Of a stretch of DNA of 64,000 nucleotides, positions 8,841-15,901 are shown in pieces (position 1 is the first letter of the stretch; the number at the start of each line of letters is the position of its first letter). A program made the translations under genes and the position numbers. The notes beneath the pieces were generated by a model that saw only the letters and a list, made by a program, of their open reading frames with translations, did no database searches and was not told where the DNA came from. The DNA lies in contig NZ_SNZA01000001.1 in assembly GCF_004363305.1 (NCBI RefSeq), positions 150,902 through 214,901 of the forward strand, in the 5' to 3' direction. The stretch is from Marinomonas communis (GTDB lineage: Bacteria; Pseudomonadota; Gammaproteobacteria; Pseudomonadales; Marinomonadaceae).

Positions 8841-10181
8841 TTATTTCAGCAGGGCCTCTTCAAACGGGTAGGTGGTCAGGTTTTCAAAACCGTTTTCAGT
8901 GATGATGACCTGATCTTCAAGCTTAACACCCTCTTTGCCGTCAACAGCGCCAACGTAGGCTTCTACACATAATGCCATGCCGGGTTCCAGTACGCCGCTG
9001 TAACCGTGACCTTCCAGATCTTCAGGGTAACGGATGGATGGGTATTCATCACATAGACCCACACCGTGCATCATCACGCCATAGCGCTGCGCGCGGAACT
9101 CTTCCGGTAAGCGCACACCGGCACGAGTGACCTCTTCAAAAGTCATGCCTGGGCGCAGAATTTCCATATTGTGTTGGATATGGTCATAAGCCACTCGATA
9201 CAGGCGTCTTTGTTCTGCCGTGGGCTCGGCATCACCAATCATCCAGGTACGGGAGATATCGGCACAGATACCATAAGGGCCGACCAGATCGGTATCGAAA
9301 GCCAGCAGTTCACCGTTTTGCACAACACGCGGGCCCGACTCCTGGAACCAGGGGTTTGTGCGTGGGCCGGAAGACAATAAGCGGCATTCAATCCATTCGC
9401 CGCCACGCTTAATATTTTCAGCATGCAATACTGCCCAGATATCATTTTCGGTAGCTCCTGGTACAGAAGCCTGCTGCATCTTAGCCATGGCAATTTCAGT
9501 GGAAGCCAGTGAGCAACGCATGGCGTTAATCTCATCCTCGTTTTTGATAGCGCGGGCCAGTTCCATCACTTCCTGACCATCGAAGGTTTCGATATTCAGA
9601 CGATCCAGCTCACGCAGACCTACGATTTCGATCTTGTCTAACGCCAAGCGGCGGTTATTGCCGCTATGCTCTTTTAGAATGGACTCGATCTCTTGAGCAA
9701 AGTGACGGGCATGTTCTGTAGTGCGATCACCTGTTTCAAAGTAGAAGAAAGAAGCTCCACCACGCAGCTCCTTAACTAGCGGTAGGTGAGCGGTGAGGTG
9801 ATCACAGTTATGGAAATCCCACAAAATGATATGGCCAGAGGCAGAAACAAAGCAGGCGCGAGCAGAGTTGTGGGTTATCCACAGCTGCATATTGGTAGAG
9901 TCCGTGGCGTAACGAATATTCAGCGGATCAAACAGAAGAATACCACCTAGGTCACGCTTTCGCAGTTCATTTACAATGCGTTGTAAACGGTACTCACGCA
10001 TACGTGCGAGGTCTGGGGCTATCAGCCCCAGGGCTTCCCACTCGTTAAAGGCCAGATCCGTTGGACCTATTTCCACTCGGTCATTTTCATTGGGAGAACC
10101 ATCGGGTTTAAAAGCGCCGCGTCGACGCGTTGGGTCGATTTTTCGGTTTGAACTTGCAATTGAAAAAGGGGACCAGTTCAT
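8841..10181 (-). CDS. dddP: DMSP lyase DddP
   Basis: This 446-residue protein has the M24 aminopeptidase fold but follows the DddP family end to end. Diagnostic stretches are IRYATDSTNMQLW, AENIKRGGEWIE and SGPRTNPWFQE. The six metal ligands known from the Ruegeria DddP structure are present, each offset by one: Asp296, Asp298, Asp308, His372, Glu407 and Glu422. The proposed catalytic base is Asp378 (HGVGLCDEYPS). The enzyme cleaves dimethylsulfoniopropionate to DMS and acrylate in the cytoplasm. GAGGT precedes the ATG. The gene is first in a likely operon with the BCCT transporter. A generic Xaa-Pro peptidase call would be wrong given this motif set. DddP is commoner in roseobacters; its presence here suggests transfer. 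Confidence 0.92.
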   Translation of the reverse strand: MNWSPFSIASSNRKIDPTRRRGAFKPDGSPNENDRVEIGPTDLAFNEWEALGLIAPDLARMREYRLQRIVNELRKRDLGGILLFDPLNIRYATDSTNMQLWITHNSARACFVSASGHIILWDFHNCDHLTAHLPLVKELRGGASFFYFETGDRTTEHARHFAQEIESILKEHSGNNRRLALDKIEIVGLRELDRLNIETFDGQEVMELARAIKNEDEINAMRCSLASTEIAMAKMQQASVPGATENDIWAVLHAENIKRGGEWIECRLLSSGPRTNPWFQESGPRVVQNGELLAFDTDLVGPYGICADISRTWMIGDAEPTAEQRRLYRVAYDHIQHNMEILRPGMTFEEVTRAGVRLPEEFRAQRYGVMMHGVGLCDEYPSIRYPEDLEGHGYSGVLEPGMALCVEAYVGAVDGKEGVKLEDQVIITENGFENLTTYPFEEALLK

Positions 10182-10544
10182 TAAGCTAACCTCATATTTT
10201 TGTTGTGTTTATTGTGATAAGCCAGCACCTGTTGAACGCTGAAGAACTACGTATCCGGTGGACTACAATCGAATGAGGTTTATTATTCGGGGGATGCTAG
10301 GATTGAACAACGCACTAAAAAACAATCTGCTATGACTTAATGTAATGGTAGATCAAATAGGCCTTCATCTTAGGTATAGAGCTTGCCTGATAAGACTGCT
10401 AATTAAGGGATTACATCGGCGATCAAAGTCTTGTCTGAAAAATCAAAGAAATATCTGTGGATTCAATCTTAATGTAATTCTGACATTAATTGGAGTGGAC
10501 CTCGTTCAGTAGACATCCTATGACTGTTATTCCATCAAGGGCTA

Positions 10545-10721
10545 GTGATCTTAACACGCTCAGATTGGCTTAAAGCAGCTGATGGAGATTATGCAGATGA
10601 GTACCAAAAATATAAGGCTGGAGTCGTTAAGGCTCATTTGCCTTTGTTATGGAAGCAGATTGAAGAAATGGCTTCAGGCCCAGAATTAAATCTAGAGTTT
10701 TTTTATGAAGTATCATCTTAA
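10545..10721 (+). pseudogene. Unrecognised 58-residue open frame, probable remnant
   Basis: This frame can start at GTG 10545 and reads to TAA 10721. Its mixed, protein-like composition includes LKAADGDYADEYQKYKAG and LPLLWKQIEEM. I do not recognise the family. There is no clear ribosome binding site and the frame is closed just upstream by TGA, so it is more likely the tail of a decayed gene than a real small protein. Confidence 0.25.
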
Positions 10722-10856
10722 CTATGCCTAACGACATGTTAAGTGAAATTAAATACCGGTGACGAGAAAAGTTAGTCGAATGGGCCGAAGAAAAATTAAT
10801 AGTACGGTCTATTAATAGAGACTTTCATGTTAGTTGTTTCAGCTAGGTATGAACTA

Positions 10857-10876
10857 GGTTACTAAAAGTATACTTA
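10857..10876 (+). promoter_or_regulatory. Putative HxlR operator copy 1
   Basis: GGTTACTAAAAGTATACTTA lies about 145 bases upstream of the HxlR start. Close copies lie at 13341-13360 (minus strand) and 13455-13474, in front of the operon and the gene that flank this regulator. Confidence 0.6.
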
Positions 10877-11021
10877 TTGCATTCAGTCTCTAGGGAACTA
10901 AAATATACCGTAAGACGCTCGCCATTAGGTAACTACGCATATTCAATAACTATGAGTGACGTTTTTATTATCAATGACGATAAACTACGTTACTTAGCTT
11001 CTTTAAATGACGAGGGGCTGT

Positions 11022-11387
11022 ATGAAAGCTAAAGTTAAAGTTGACCAAAAAGGGCGTAAGAGCGTTATTGATGCTTGTACCGAGCCTTGTGCAATCGAAA
11101 AAGGCATGAGGATTTTGGGTTCAAAGTGGAAAGGTTCAATTATCTATCATCTGAAAGATGGCCCAGTGAGGTTCAATGACCTTTCGAGAATGTTGGGTGG
11201 TGCAAGCAAGAAGATGGTTGACCAGCGCCTAAAAGAATTAGAAAGTGAAAACATGGTAATGCGTCGAGTGCTCAATGAAAAACCATTGGCGGTCAGCTAC
11301 GAACTCACTGAGTTTGGGCGCAGTGCGCTAAAAATTCTTGAAGAGTTGAGAAAATGGTCTGAAAGCAACAATGTGCAGCTTAAATAG
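11022..11387 (+). CDS. HxlR-family transcriptional regulator
   Basis: This 121-residue protein is a single winged helix-turn-helix of the HxlR/DUF24 family. It has the conserved N-terminal cysteine (EPCAIEKGMRILGSKWKG), the HTH (RFNDLSRMLGGASKKMVDQRL) and the wing ending SYELTEFG. ATG 11022 is chosen over 11007 because GAGGGG lies 7 bases before it. Family members sense quinones, aldehydes or disulfide stress through that cysteine. It is convergent with the peroxiredoxin/AhpD/quinone reductase operon, and shared operator-like sites precede its own gene, that operon and the LtrA gene, so it is probably their regulator. Confidence 0.88.
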   Translation: MKAKVKVDQKGRKSVIDACTEPCAIEKGMRILGSKWKGSIIYHLKDGPVRFNDLSRMLGGASKKMVDQRLKELESENMVMRRVLNEKPLAVSYELTEFGRSALKILEELRKWSESNNVQLK

Positions 11388-11420
11388 TGTGAGCAACATT
11401 CATCTAAGTCCTTCTTTAAC

Positions 11421-11452
11421 AAAACAAGGCAACCAATAGGTTGCCTTGTTTT
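11421..11452. terminator. Bidirectional terminator between HxlR and peroxiredoxin genes
   Basis: A perfect 14-bp stem AAAACAAGGCAACC/GGTTGCCTTGTTTT with loop AATA gives U-rich ends on both strands. It sits between two convergent stops. Confidence 0.85.
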
Positions 11453-11468
11453 GGTTCAATCGACTGTT

Positions 11469-12008
11469 TCAATAGTCTAATTTGCCACGGATTGGGTAAT
11501 CGTTAGCTGGGTTACGAATCCATGCAAAACCTCGGGTCAGAGCACCGAGCTCAGGTCTTACAAACGGATTATTGGATAGGTCAACCACGTGTAAGTTGCC
11601 GTGTTCATTGACGACAAACAACCCAGGCTCTGCAAAGTTATGGTCGGTTTCTGCTTCAGAGCGTGGTAGCGATATATAAAGTCCCAGAGTTTTCATCTGT
11701 TGCTCGGTAAGACCATAGGCGATAGTAAAGCTGATATCGAGATTTTCTAGGTGTTGCTCCAACTGTTGCTTCGAGTCAGCAGAGACAGCCAGAATGTCTA
11801 CGCCTGCTTCGGCAAATGCTTGTTTATATGTCTCAATTTCATTTAGATATTTGGTGCAGAGTGGGCAATGTTTACCACGATAAACAAACACTGCTTGCCA
11901 TGTTGTATCACCTTCAGGTTTACCTAGCTTGACTTTGGTTCCATCAAGCTTTGTTACTTCTAATATAGGAAAAGCGTCACCCGCTTTGAGTTTTTGTGAA
12001 TATGTCAT
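11469..12008 (-). CDS. Peroxiredoxin-like (AhpC/TSA) protein
   Basis: This 179-residue cytosolic protein has a thioredoxin-like redoxin fold. The resolving/peroxidatic region is HCPLCTKY near residue 48, a CxxC rather than the classic TxxC motif. It probably reduces peroxides or transfers thiol electrons. It is the last gene of a three-gene operon (quinone reductase, AhpD-like, this gene) and starts at ATG after AAGGAACCGAG. Its first 95 codons and its leader are duplicated at the left edge of the window. Expression probably follows the HxlR regulator. Confidence 0.85.
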   Translation of the reverse strand: MTYSQKLKAGDAFPILEVTKLDGTKVKLGKPEGDTTWQAVFVYRGKHCPLCTKYLNEIETYKQAFAEAGVDILAVSADSKQQLEQHLENLDISFTIAYGLTEQQMKTLGLYISLPRSEAETDHNFAEPGLFVVNEHGNLHVVDLSNNPFVRPELGALTRGFAWIRNPANDYPIRGKLDY

Positions 12009-12055
12009 CTCGGTTCCTTATAGAAAGCACTGTTCTAATGCGGCAAACAGTGCTT
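11724..12055 (+). repeat. Right copy of ~330-bp direct repeat
   Basis: This is the partner of 4-335, offset by 11720 bases. It is embedded in an intact operon, so it is probably the resident copy. Confidence 0.9.
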
Positions 12056-12056
12056 T
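12024..12056 (-). other. Intercistronic inverted repeat in the peroxiredoxin leader
   Basis: The arms AAAGCACTGTT and AACAGTGCTTT (11 bp) flank an 11-base spacer between the AhpD-like stop and the peroxiredoxin start. It could be an mRNA hairpin that tunes downstream expression. The duplicated segment of the left repeat ends inside it. Confidence 0.55.
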
Positions 12057-12085
12057 AAGTTGTGTTTGCTTGTTCTTGACTGAGT

Positions 12086-12652
12086 TTAACGCTCGCTAGG
12101 ATGCGTCCACGCAAACTTCTGGAATGGCGCATCGGTTTCAGTATGTGCCAGTGCATTCGTGAAGTTTGAGATAAGCTTAGCAGACAAGCCAGTCAGCACT
12201 TCCAGCGCTTGACGTTTGGTAAAACCAGCGTCTAGGAATGCTTGCAGTTTTTCATCACCGATATGACCACGGTTATCAAGCAGTGCCTTGGTAAAATCAT
12301 GCAGTACTTGTAGCTTCGCATCAGGAATGGCAGTACCTTCACGTAATGCTTCAATCACCTCATCTGGCATTTTGCCCGCCTTCATCATCCATGTATGACC
12401 AGGAACACAGTAGTGACAGTTATTCTCAAAGTTAGCGGTCATAAAGACCACTTGTTGCTCCAATGGACTGAACGTTGTGTTTTTCATAAACAGGTCAAAG
12501 ACCGTGTTGTATGCTTCGTAGGTAGCCGGTGCTTCAGCAAGAACCGCGTGCAAGTTTGGTAGCATACCGAAGCCTTTTATTGACTGAGCTACCAGTTCTT
12601 TAGACTCTTCAGGAGCCGTTTCTGCATCGTAGTAAGTAAATTCAGTGCTCAT
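12086..12652 (-). CDS. Carboxymuconolactone decarboxylase-family / AhpD-like protein
   Basis: This 188-residue protein has the alpha-helical AhpD/CMD fold. The redox pair and proton-relay histidine are visible in NCHYCVPGH. Such proteins act as alkylhydroperoxidase partners or disulfide reductases rather than true decarboxylases. AAGGAGG precedes the ATG. It is the middle gene of the stress operon, 10 bases after the quinone reductase gene. It probably works with the downstream peroxiredoxin. Confidence 0.85.
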   Translation of the reverse strand: MSTEFTYYDAETAPEESKELVAQSIKGFGMLPNLHAVLAEAPATYEAYNTVFDLFMKNTTFSPLEQQVVFMTANFENNCHYCVPGHTWMMKAGKMPDEVIEALREGTAIPDAKLQVLHDFTKALLDNRGHIGDEKLQAFLDAGFTKRQALEVLTGLSAKLISNFTNALAHTETDAPFQKFAWTHPSER

Positions 12653-12662
12653 AGATACCTCC

Positions 12663-13247
12663 TTAGAAGTGTGTGTCTAGGTGTGTTTCAAAGCGAACAA
12701 AGTCGTTTTCAATGTTTGCGTTCTTCATAACGTCGTAGCACGCAAATGTTGGTAGTGCTGACATGCCAAAGAAGCGGAAATTGACGTGCATGTGAAACAT
12801 CAAATCATCTACACTGCGGCCTTGGAATAGGTATTCTCTATCATCATTAAATGATTCTTCTGGTGCATTAAGTGTGAGCGAAAGCATGTATTTAGTATTT
12901 GTACGAGTACCGCCTGTTCCATAATTTTTCTTTGGTTCTTCTGCCGTTCGGCCATCAAAAGCACAAAGCGCACCCCCCATTCCTGCAGTGAAGACTTCAT
13001 CCATGTATTTTTTGAAAGACCATGGGATAGTCATCCAGTTGACAGGCGACTGAAGAATCACTCTCTCTGCCCATTCGAAATTCGCCAGCTGCTCATCAAC
13101 TACGATGTCATCTTGCATTGTAACTACACGAACTTCGTGGCCCTTTGATTCTAACTGGGTGCGAGCTTTCTCAACTAAAGTCGCATTTAATTTTCCCTCT
13201 GAAAAAGGAGATGGTTCGTGCGCGTTAATGATTAGAACGTTACTCAT
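12663..13247 (-). CDS. NAD(P)H:quinone oxidoreductase, MdaB-like flavodoxin-fold
   Basis: This 194-residue protein has a flavodoxin-like fold and matches E. coli MdaB in motif order: start [22 protein letters not shown]/active-site region [20 protein letters not shown], then [10 protein letters not shown]. It makes a two-electron reduction of quinones, which avoids semiquinone radicals. It is first in the operon. An operator-like element lies about 95-115 bases upstream on the minus strand. HxlR control of quinone reductases is well known in other bacteria. Confidence 0.85.
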   Translation of the reverse strand: MSNVLIINAHEPSPFSEGKLNATLVEKARTQLESKGHEVRVVTMQDDIVVDEQLANFEWAERVILQSPVNWMTIPWSFKKYMDEVFTAGMGGALCAFDGRTAEEPKKNYGTGGTRTNTKYMLSLTLNAPEESFNDDREYLFQGRSVDDLMFHMHVNFRFFGMSALPTFACYDVMKNANIENDFVRFETHLDTHF

Positions 13248-13340
13248 GATATTAACCTTTCAATAATTGGTTGTTTTACAGAGCGAATAATGATTTCGCC
13301 GTCTTGCGGTTTATTATGGTTACCTGCATTTCTAGTTCAA

Positions 13341-13360
13341 TTAGTTAACTTTTAGTAACC
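13341..13360 (-). promoter_or_regulatory. Putative HxlR operator copy 2
   Basis: On the minus strand it reads GGTTACTAAAAGTTAACTAA, 16 of 20 bases identical to copy 1, and lies upstream of the quinone reductase operon. Confidence 0.6.
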
Positions 13361-13454
13361 ACCATGAGAGTTGAATGAGATGGAGATAAAACTATGTTTA
13401 TTATGAATTTTATTTTTTACATTGAAGTGTTTATACGAAGAGGCAGGTGCTTAA

Positions 13455-13474
13455 AGTTACCAAAAGTATACTAA
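13455..13474 (+). promoter_or_regulatory. Putative HxlR operator copy 3
   Basis: AGTTACCAAAAGTATACTAA differs from copy 1 at three positions and lies about 80 bases before the LtrA gene. Confidence 0.6.
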
Positions 13475-13551
13475 TTGAAATTATTGCTGGAGTTAGCATA
13501 CTGAACAAAACATGCGGCTTAGCGCAGTGATTATGTAAAGGACATAACGAT

Positions 13552-14763
13552 ATGGATTTAGCCAAGAAACATCCATTGTGGCGCAAGCCCAAGCATCATC
13601 TAGATGTGGAGACCAGCAATGATCATGTGCACTGGATAGAACTTTTTTACGACTTGGCTCATGTTGTATCAATTTTCGTGCTGGGAAATTACTTGAGTTA
13701 TCACCTAGGCTTTACTGGATTCACCGTTTTCGCGCTGCTATTTATCGTGATTTGGTTCGCTTGGTTTGATATAAGCCTTTTTAACTCGATTTATGTCAGC
13801 ACGGATGTACAACATCGCTACATTATGGCGGCTCAGATTGTCACCATTATGATTATGTCATCCGCTATCGTTCACATTGGTGGTGCTGGATGGATGTACT
13901 TTGCTATAGGTTATGCATTAAATCGAGCGATAATCTCGTTGCTCTATTTTAGGGCTAAAACGGTAGAAGAAAGTAAAACATGCTTACCAAGTCATATGTT
14001 TCGATGCTTTGCGATTGCAGCTGTCATTTTCTTAATCAGCGCGTTTCTGCCTGCTCCATATAGTTATATGGTGTTCGCTGGAGGTATGGTAGTTTTAGCA
14101 GCTTTGTATGTCGCCCCGAAAGTTGGTGCTGTCTTTCAACAGCGCTTCTTACCACGATTTGGGCATATGTCTGAGCGCTTTGCGCTGCTTTTATTGATCG
14201 TTGCAGGTGAAGGCTTCTTTAAGCTGGTTATCACTTTAGCAGAAAAAGGCATTGATAATGTGGTTGGCGACGTACTAGTAAACTACGCGTTTGGCGGCCT
14301 ATCAGTTTTCGTTTTGTGCTGGATATATTTTGATTTTGTTGGCAACGGCAAGCCGCGAGACAATGAGCCTGCCACATTCGTCAAGTGGACGATTGCTCAC
14401 CTTCTGCTGATGTTATCTGCTGTCACGATAGGCGTTGCATTGTCAGCAGAGGTCAAAATAGGATTTATAGATCAATATCCGTTCAAATATGCATTGATTG
14501 GCTGTTTGGGCTTAGCGGCATACCTGTATTGCCTACTTAAGATTCAACATGTTATCGAGCGTCGTACCGCCCATCGCTTTGCCACTGCGAACGTTCGTTA
14601 TATGGGGATCATGCTTTGTTTCGTGACCCTAATTATCGTTCCTTTTGTTCCTTCAATCGTGGCTAATATGGTGTGGGGGGCAGCATTGTTCTCTCAGATT
14701 TTGGTTCCTGTAAGAACCGCATTCAAAACTCTGACTCGAGAAGCGAATCAAGCGCTCGACTAA
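13552..14763 (+). CDS. LtrA-family (low temperature requirement A) membrane protein
   Basis: This 403-residue protein has about ten hydrophobic segments and the family start HVHWIELFYDLAHVVSIFVLG. The mid-protein charged pattern RFALLLLIVAGEGFFKLV is also typical of LtrA proteins. The biochemical role of the family is not established; Listeria ltrA was linked to growth in the cold. AAGGACATAACGAT precedes the ATG. A copy of the shared operator upstream suggests it responds to the same electrophile/quinone signal as the neighbouring operon. The ion channel gene follows 51 bases later. Confidence 0.8.
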   Translation: MDLAKKHPLWRKPKHHLDVETSNDHVHWIELFYDLAHVVSIFVLGNYLSYHLGFTGFTVFALLFIVIWFAWFDISLFNSIYVSTDVQHRYIMAAQIVTIMIMSSAIVHIGGAGWMYFAIGYALNRAIISLLYFRAKTVEESKTCLPSHMFRCFAIAAVIFLISAFLPAPYSYMVFAGGMVVLAALYVAPKVGAVFQQRFLPRFGHMSERFALLLLIVAGEGFFKLVITLAEKGIDNVVGDVLVNYAFGGLSVFVLCWIYFDFVGNGKPRDNEPATFVKWTIAHLLLMLSAVTIGVALSAEVKIGFIDQYPFKYALIGCLGLAAYLYCLLKIQHVIERRTAHRFATANVRYMGIMLCFVTLIIVPFVPSIVANMVWGAALFSQILVPVRTAFKTLTREANQALD

Positions 14764-14814
14764 GCCGTTTTAATTTATACGTTAGCTCTGTTGAACTTCT
14801 AATGGTTTGCCACT

Positions 14815-15555
14815 ATGTATCGACCCAAAGTAACGGAACACATTACGAGCTTTCAACTGGCAGTATTAGTACTATCCGTATTTGTTGTTTTCTCTCTGGT
14901 AATTGAACTTGTCTTTAACTTGCCACCTGACGTCCTGCAGATTCTGATCTATGTAGATACATTTATTTGCACAATCTTCTTTATTGATTTTGTTCAGCAG
15001 TACCGAGCTGCGCCGTCTAAGCTTGAGTATATGAAATGGGGCTGGCTTGACCTTATTTCTTGTATTCCATTAATGGAGATGAATCAATTTGCACGTTTAA
15101 TTCGAGTTTTTCGTCTGGTCCGTGCGATCAAGTCGATCTCAATGATTTCTCATGCACTTAATGAAAACAAGGTTTCAACGTCACTGCACTTCATGGTAGT
15201 GACCGCACTAATGATGATGCTGTTTGGCTCTATTTACATTCTCTATCTCGAGAAGGATATGCCGGGAGCTAATATTCACAACGCTGGCGATGCATTTTGG
15301 TGGACATTCGTCACTATCACAACGGTTGGCTACGGTGACTTCTTCCCAGTGACATTGGAAGGTCGCATTGTTGCCATAATATTGATTACAACTGGCGTTG
15401 GCATGTTTGGGAGTTTTACCGCAGTTTTGGCCTCATGGATTATGGATGTCTCTGACGAGCGAAAGATGGAAATTCAGATTCTAGAAGAGGTGCATACTCT
15501 AAAAGCAGAGCTTAGGGATATGAAAAAGCTGCTGAAGAAGCAAAAAAATGAGTAG
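14815..15555 (+). CDS. Voltage-gated-type ion channel (potassium selectivity filter)
   Basis: This 246-residue membrane protein has about six transmembrane segments, an S4-like basic helix (RLIRVFRLVRAIKSI) and the pore signature TTVGYGDFFPVT, which indicates K+ selectivity. A short C-terminal coiled coil (about residues 212-246, rich in Glu and Lys) probably drives tetramer assembly. It lies 51 bases after the LtrA gene on the same strand and may be co-transcribed. No ligand-binding RCK or cyclic-nucleotide domain is present. Confidence 0.85.
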   Translation: MYRPKVTEHITSFQLAVLVLSVFVVFSLVIELVFNLPPDVLQILIYVDTFICTIFFIDFVQQYRAAPSKLEYMKWGWLDLISCIPLMEMNQFARLIRVFRLVRAIKSISMISHALNENKVSTSLHFMVVTALMMMLFGSIYILYLEKDMPGANIHNAGDAFWWTFVTITTVGYGDFFPVTLEGRIVAIILITTGVGMFGSFTAVLASWIMDVSDERKMEIQILEEVHTLKAELRDMKKLLKKQKNE

Positions 15556-15901
15556 CTAGCTATTTTGCAACTAGCATTTGTAATGCTTGTCATTCTTTAG
15601 GGGCTATTTTAAACCATGTGTAACACATCTGATTAATATCAAGTTAGCTATTGCGTGGATTTCATTTAAGTGACTGAATTAGAAGGATCTAATGCTTTAT
15701 CCTTTATGCATTAGTAACAGGTTATAAAAGCACTTAATCATCTGTTTTATCAAGAGTTGGTTGAGCTTCACGGTGCGAGGTACTGTTTGAAATAATGGTT
15801 TAGTGAGATCCGCAAAAATATCTTGGTTTTGCAGTGCAAGTTGGACGATACGCGCAGTAAATAATGTTAGACTTCGCGCCATATTGAGTTAGAGGTCCAG
15901 C
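15556..15901. other. Intergenic region before ycaO
   Basis: No supported gene is seen in these 346 bases. A 61-codon open frame on the minus strand (15697-15882) has no recognisable family and no clear RBS. GAGG lies just before the ycaO start. Confidence 0.4.

Larger units (their letters stand above)
10182..11021. other. 840-bp intergenic region with gene remnants
   Basis: The region between dddP and the HxlR gene is AT-rich and lacks a complete gene. It should hold the dddP promoter (near 10182-10300), a short open frame at 10545-10721, and a regulator element at 10857-10876 close to the HxlR gene. A second short open stretch near 10765-10845 (VEWAEEKLIVRSINRDF) has no start and is not recognised. 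The right edge of the acquired block probably lies in this region. Confidence 0.5.
13248..13551. promoter_or_regulatory. Divergent promoter region, quinone reductase operon / LtrA gene
   Basis: These 304 bases separate two divergent genes and contain no gene. They carry two copies of the operator-like 20-mer described separately, one oriented towards each gene. Confidence 0.6.

Noticed and set aside
8841..10181. Reading this gene as a Xaa-Pro aminopeptidase
   Set aside because: The M24 fold is shared, but DddP-specific stretches and the full DddP metal-ligand set with Asp378 are present.
15697..15882. 61-codon minus-strand open frame as a gene
   Set aside because: No recognisable family, no clear RBS, and it could arise by chance.
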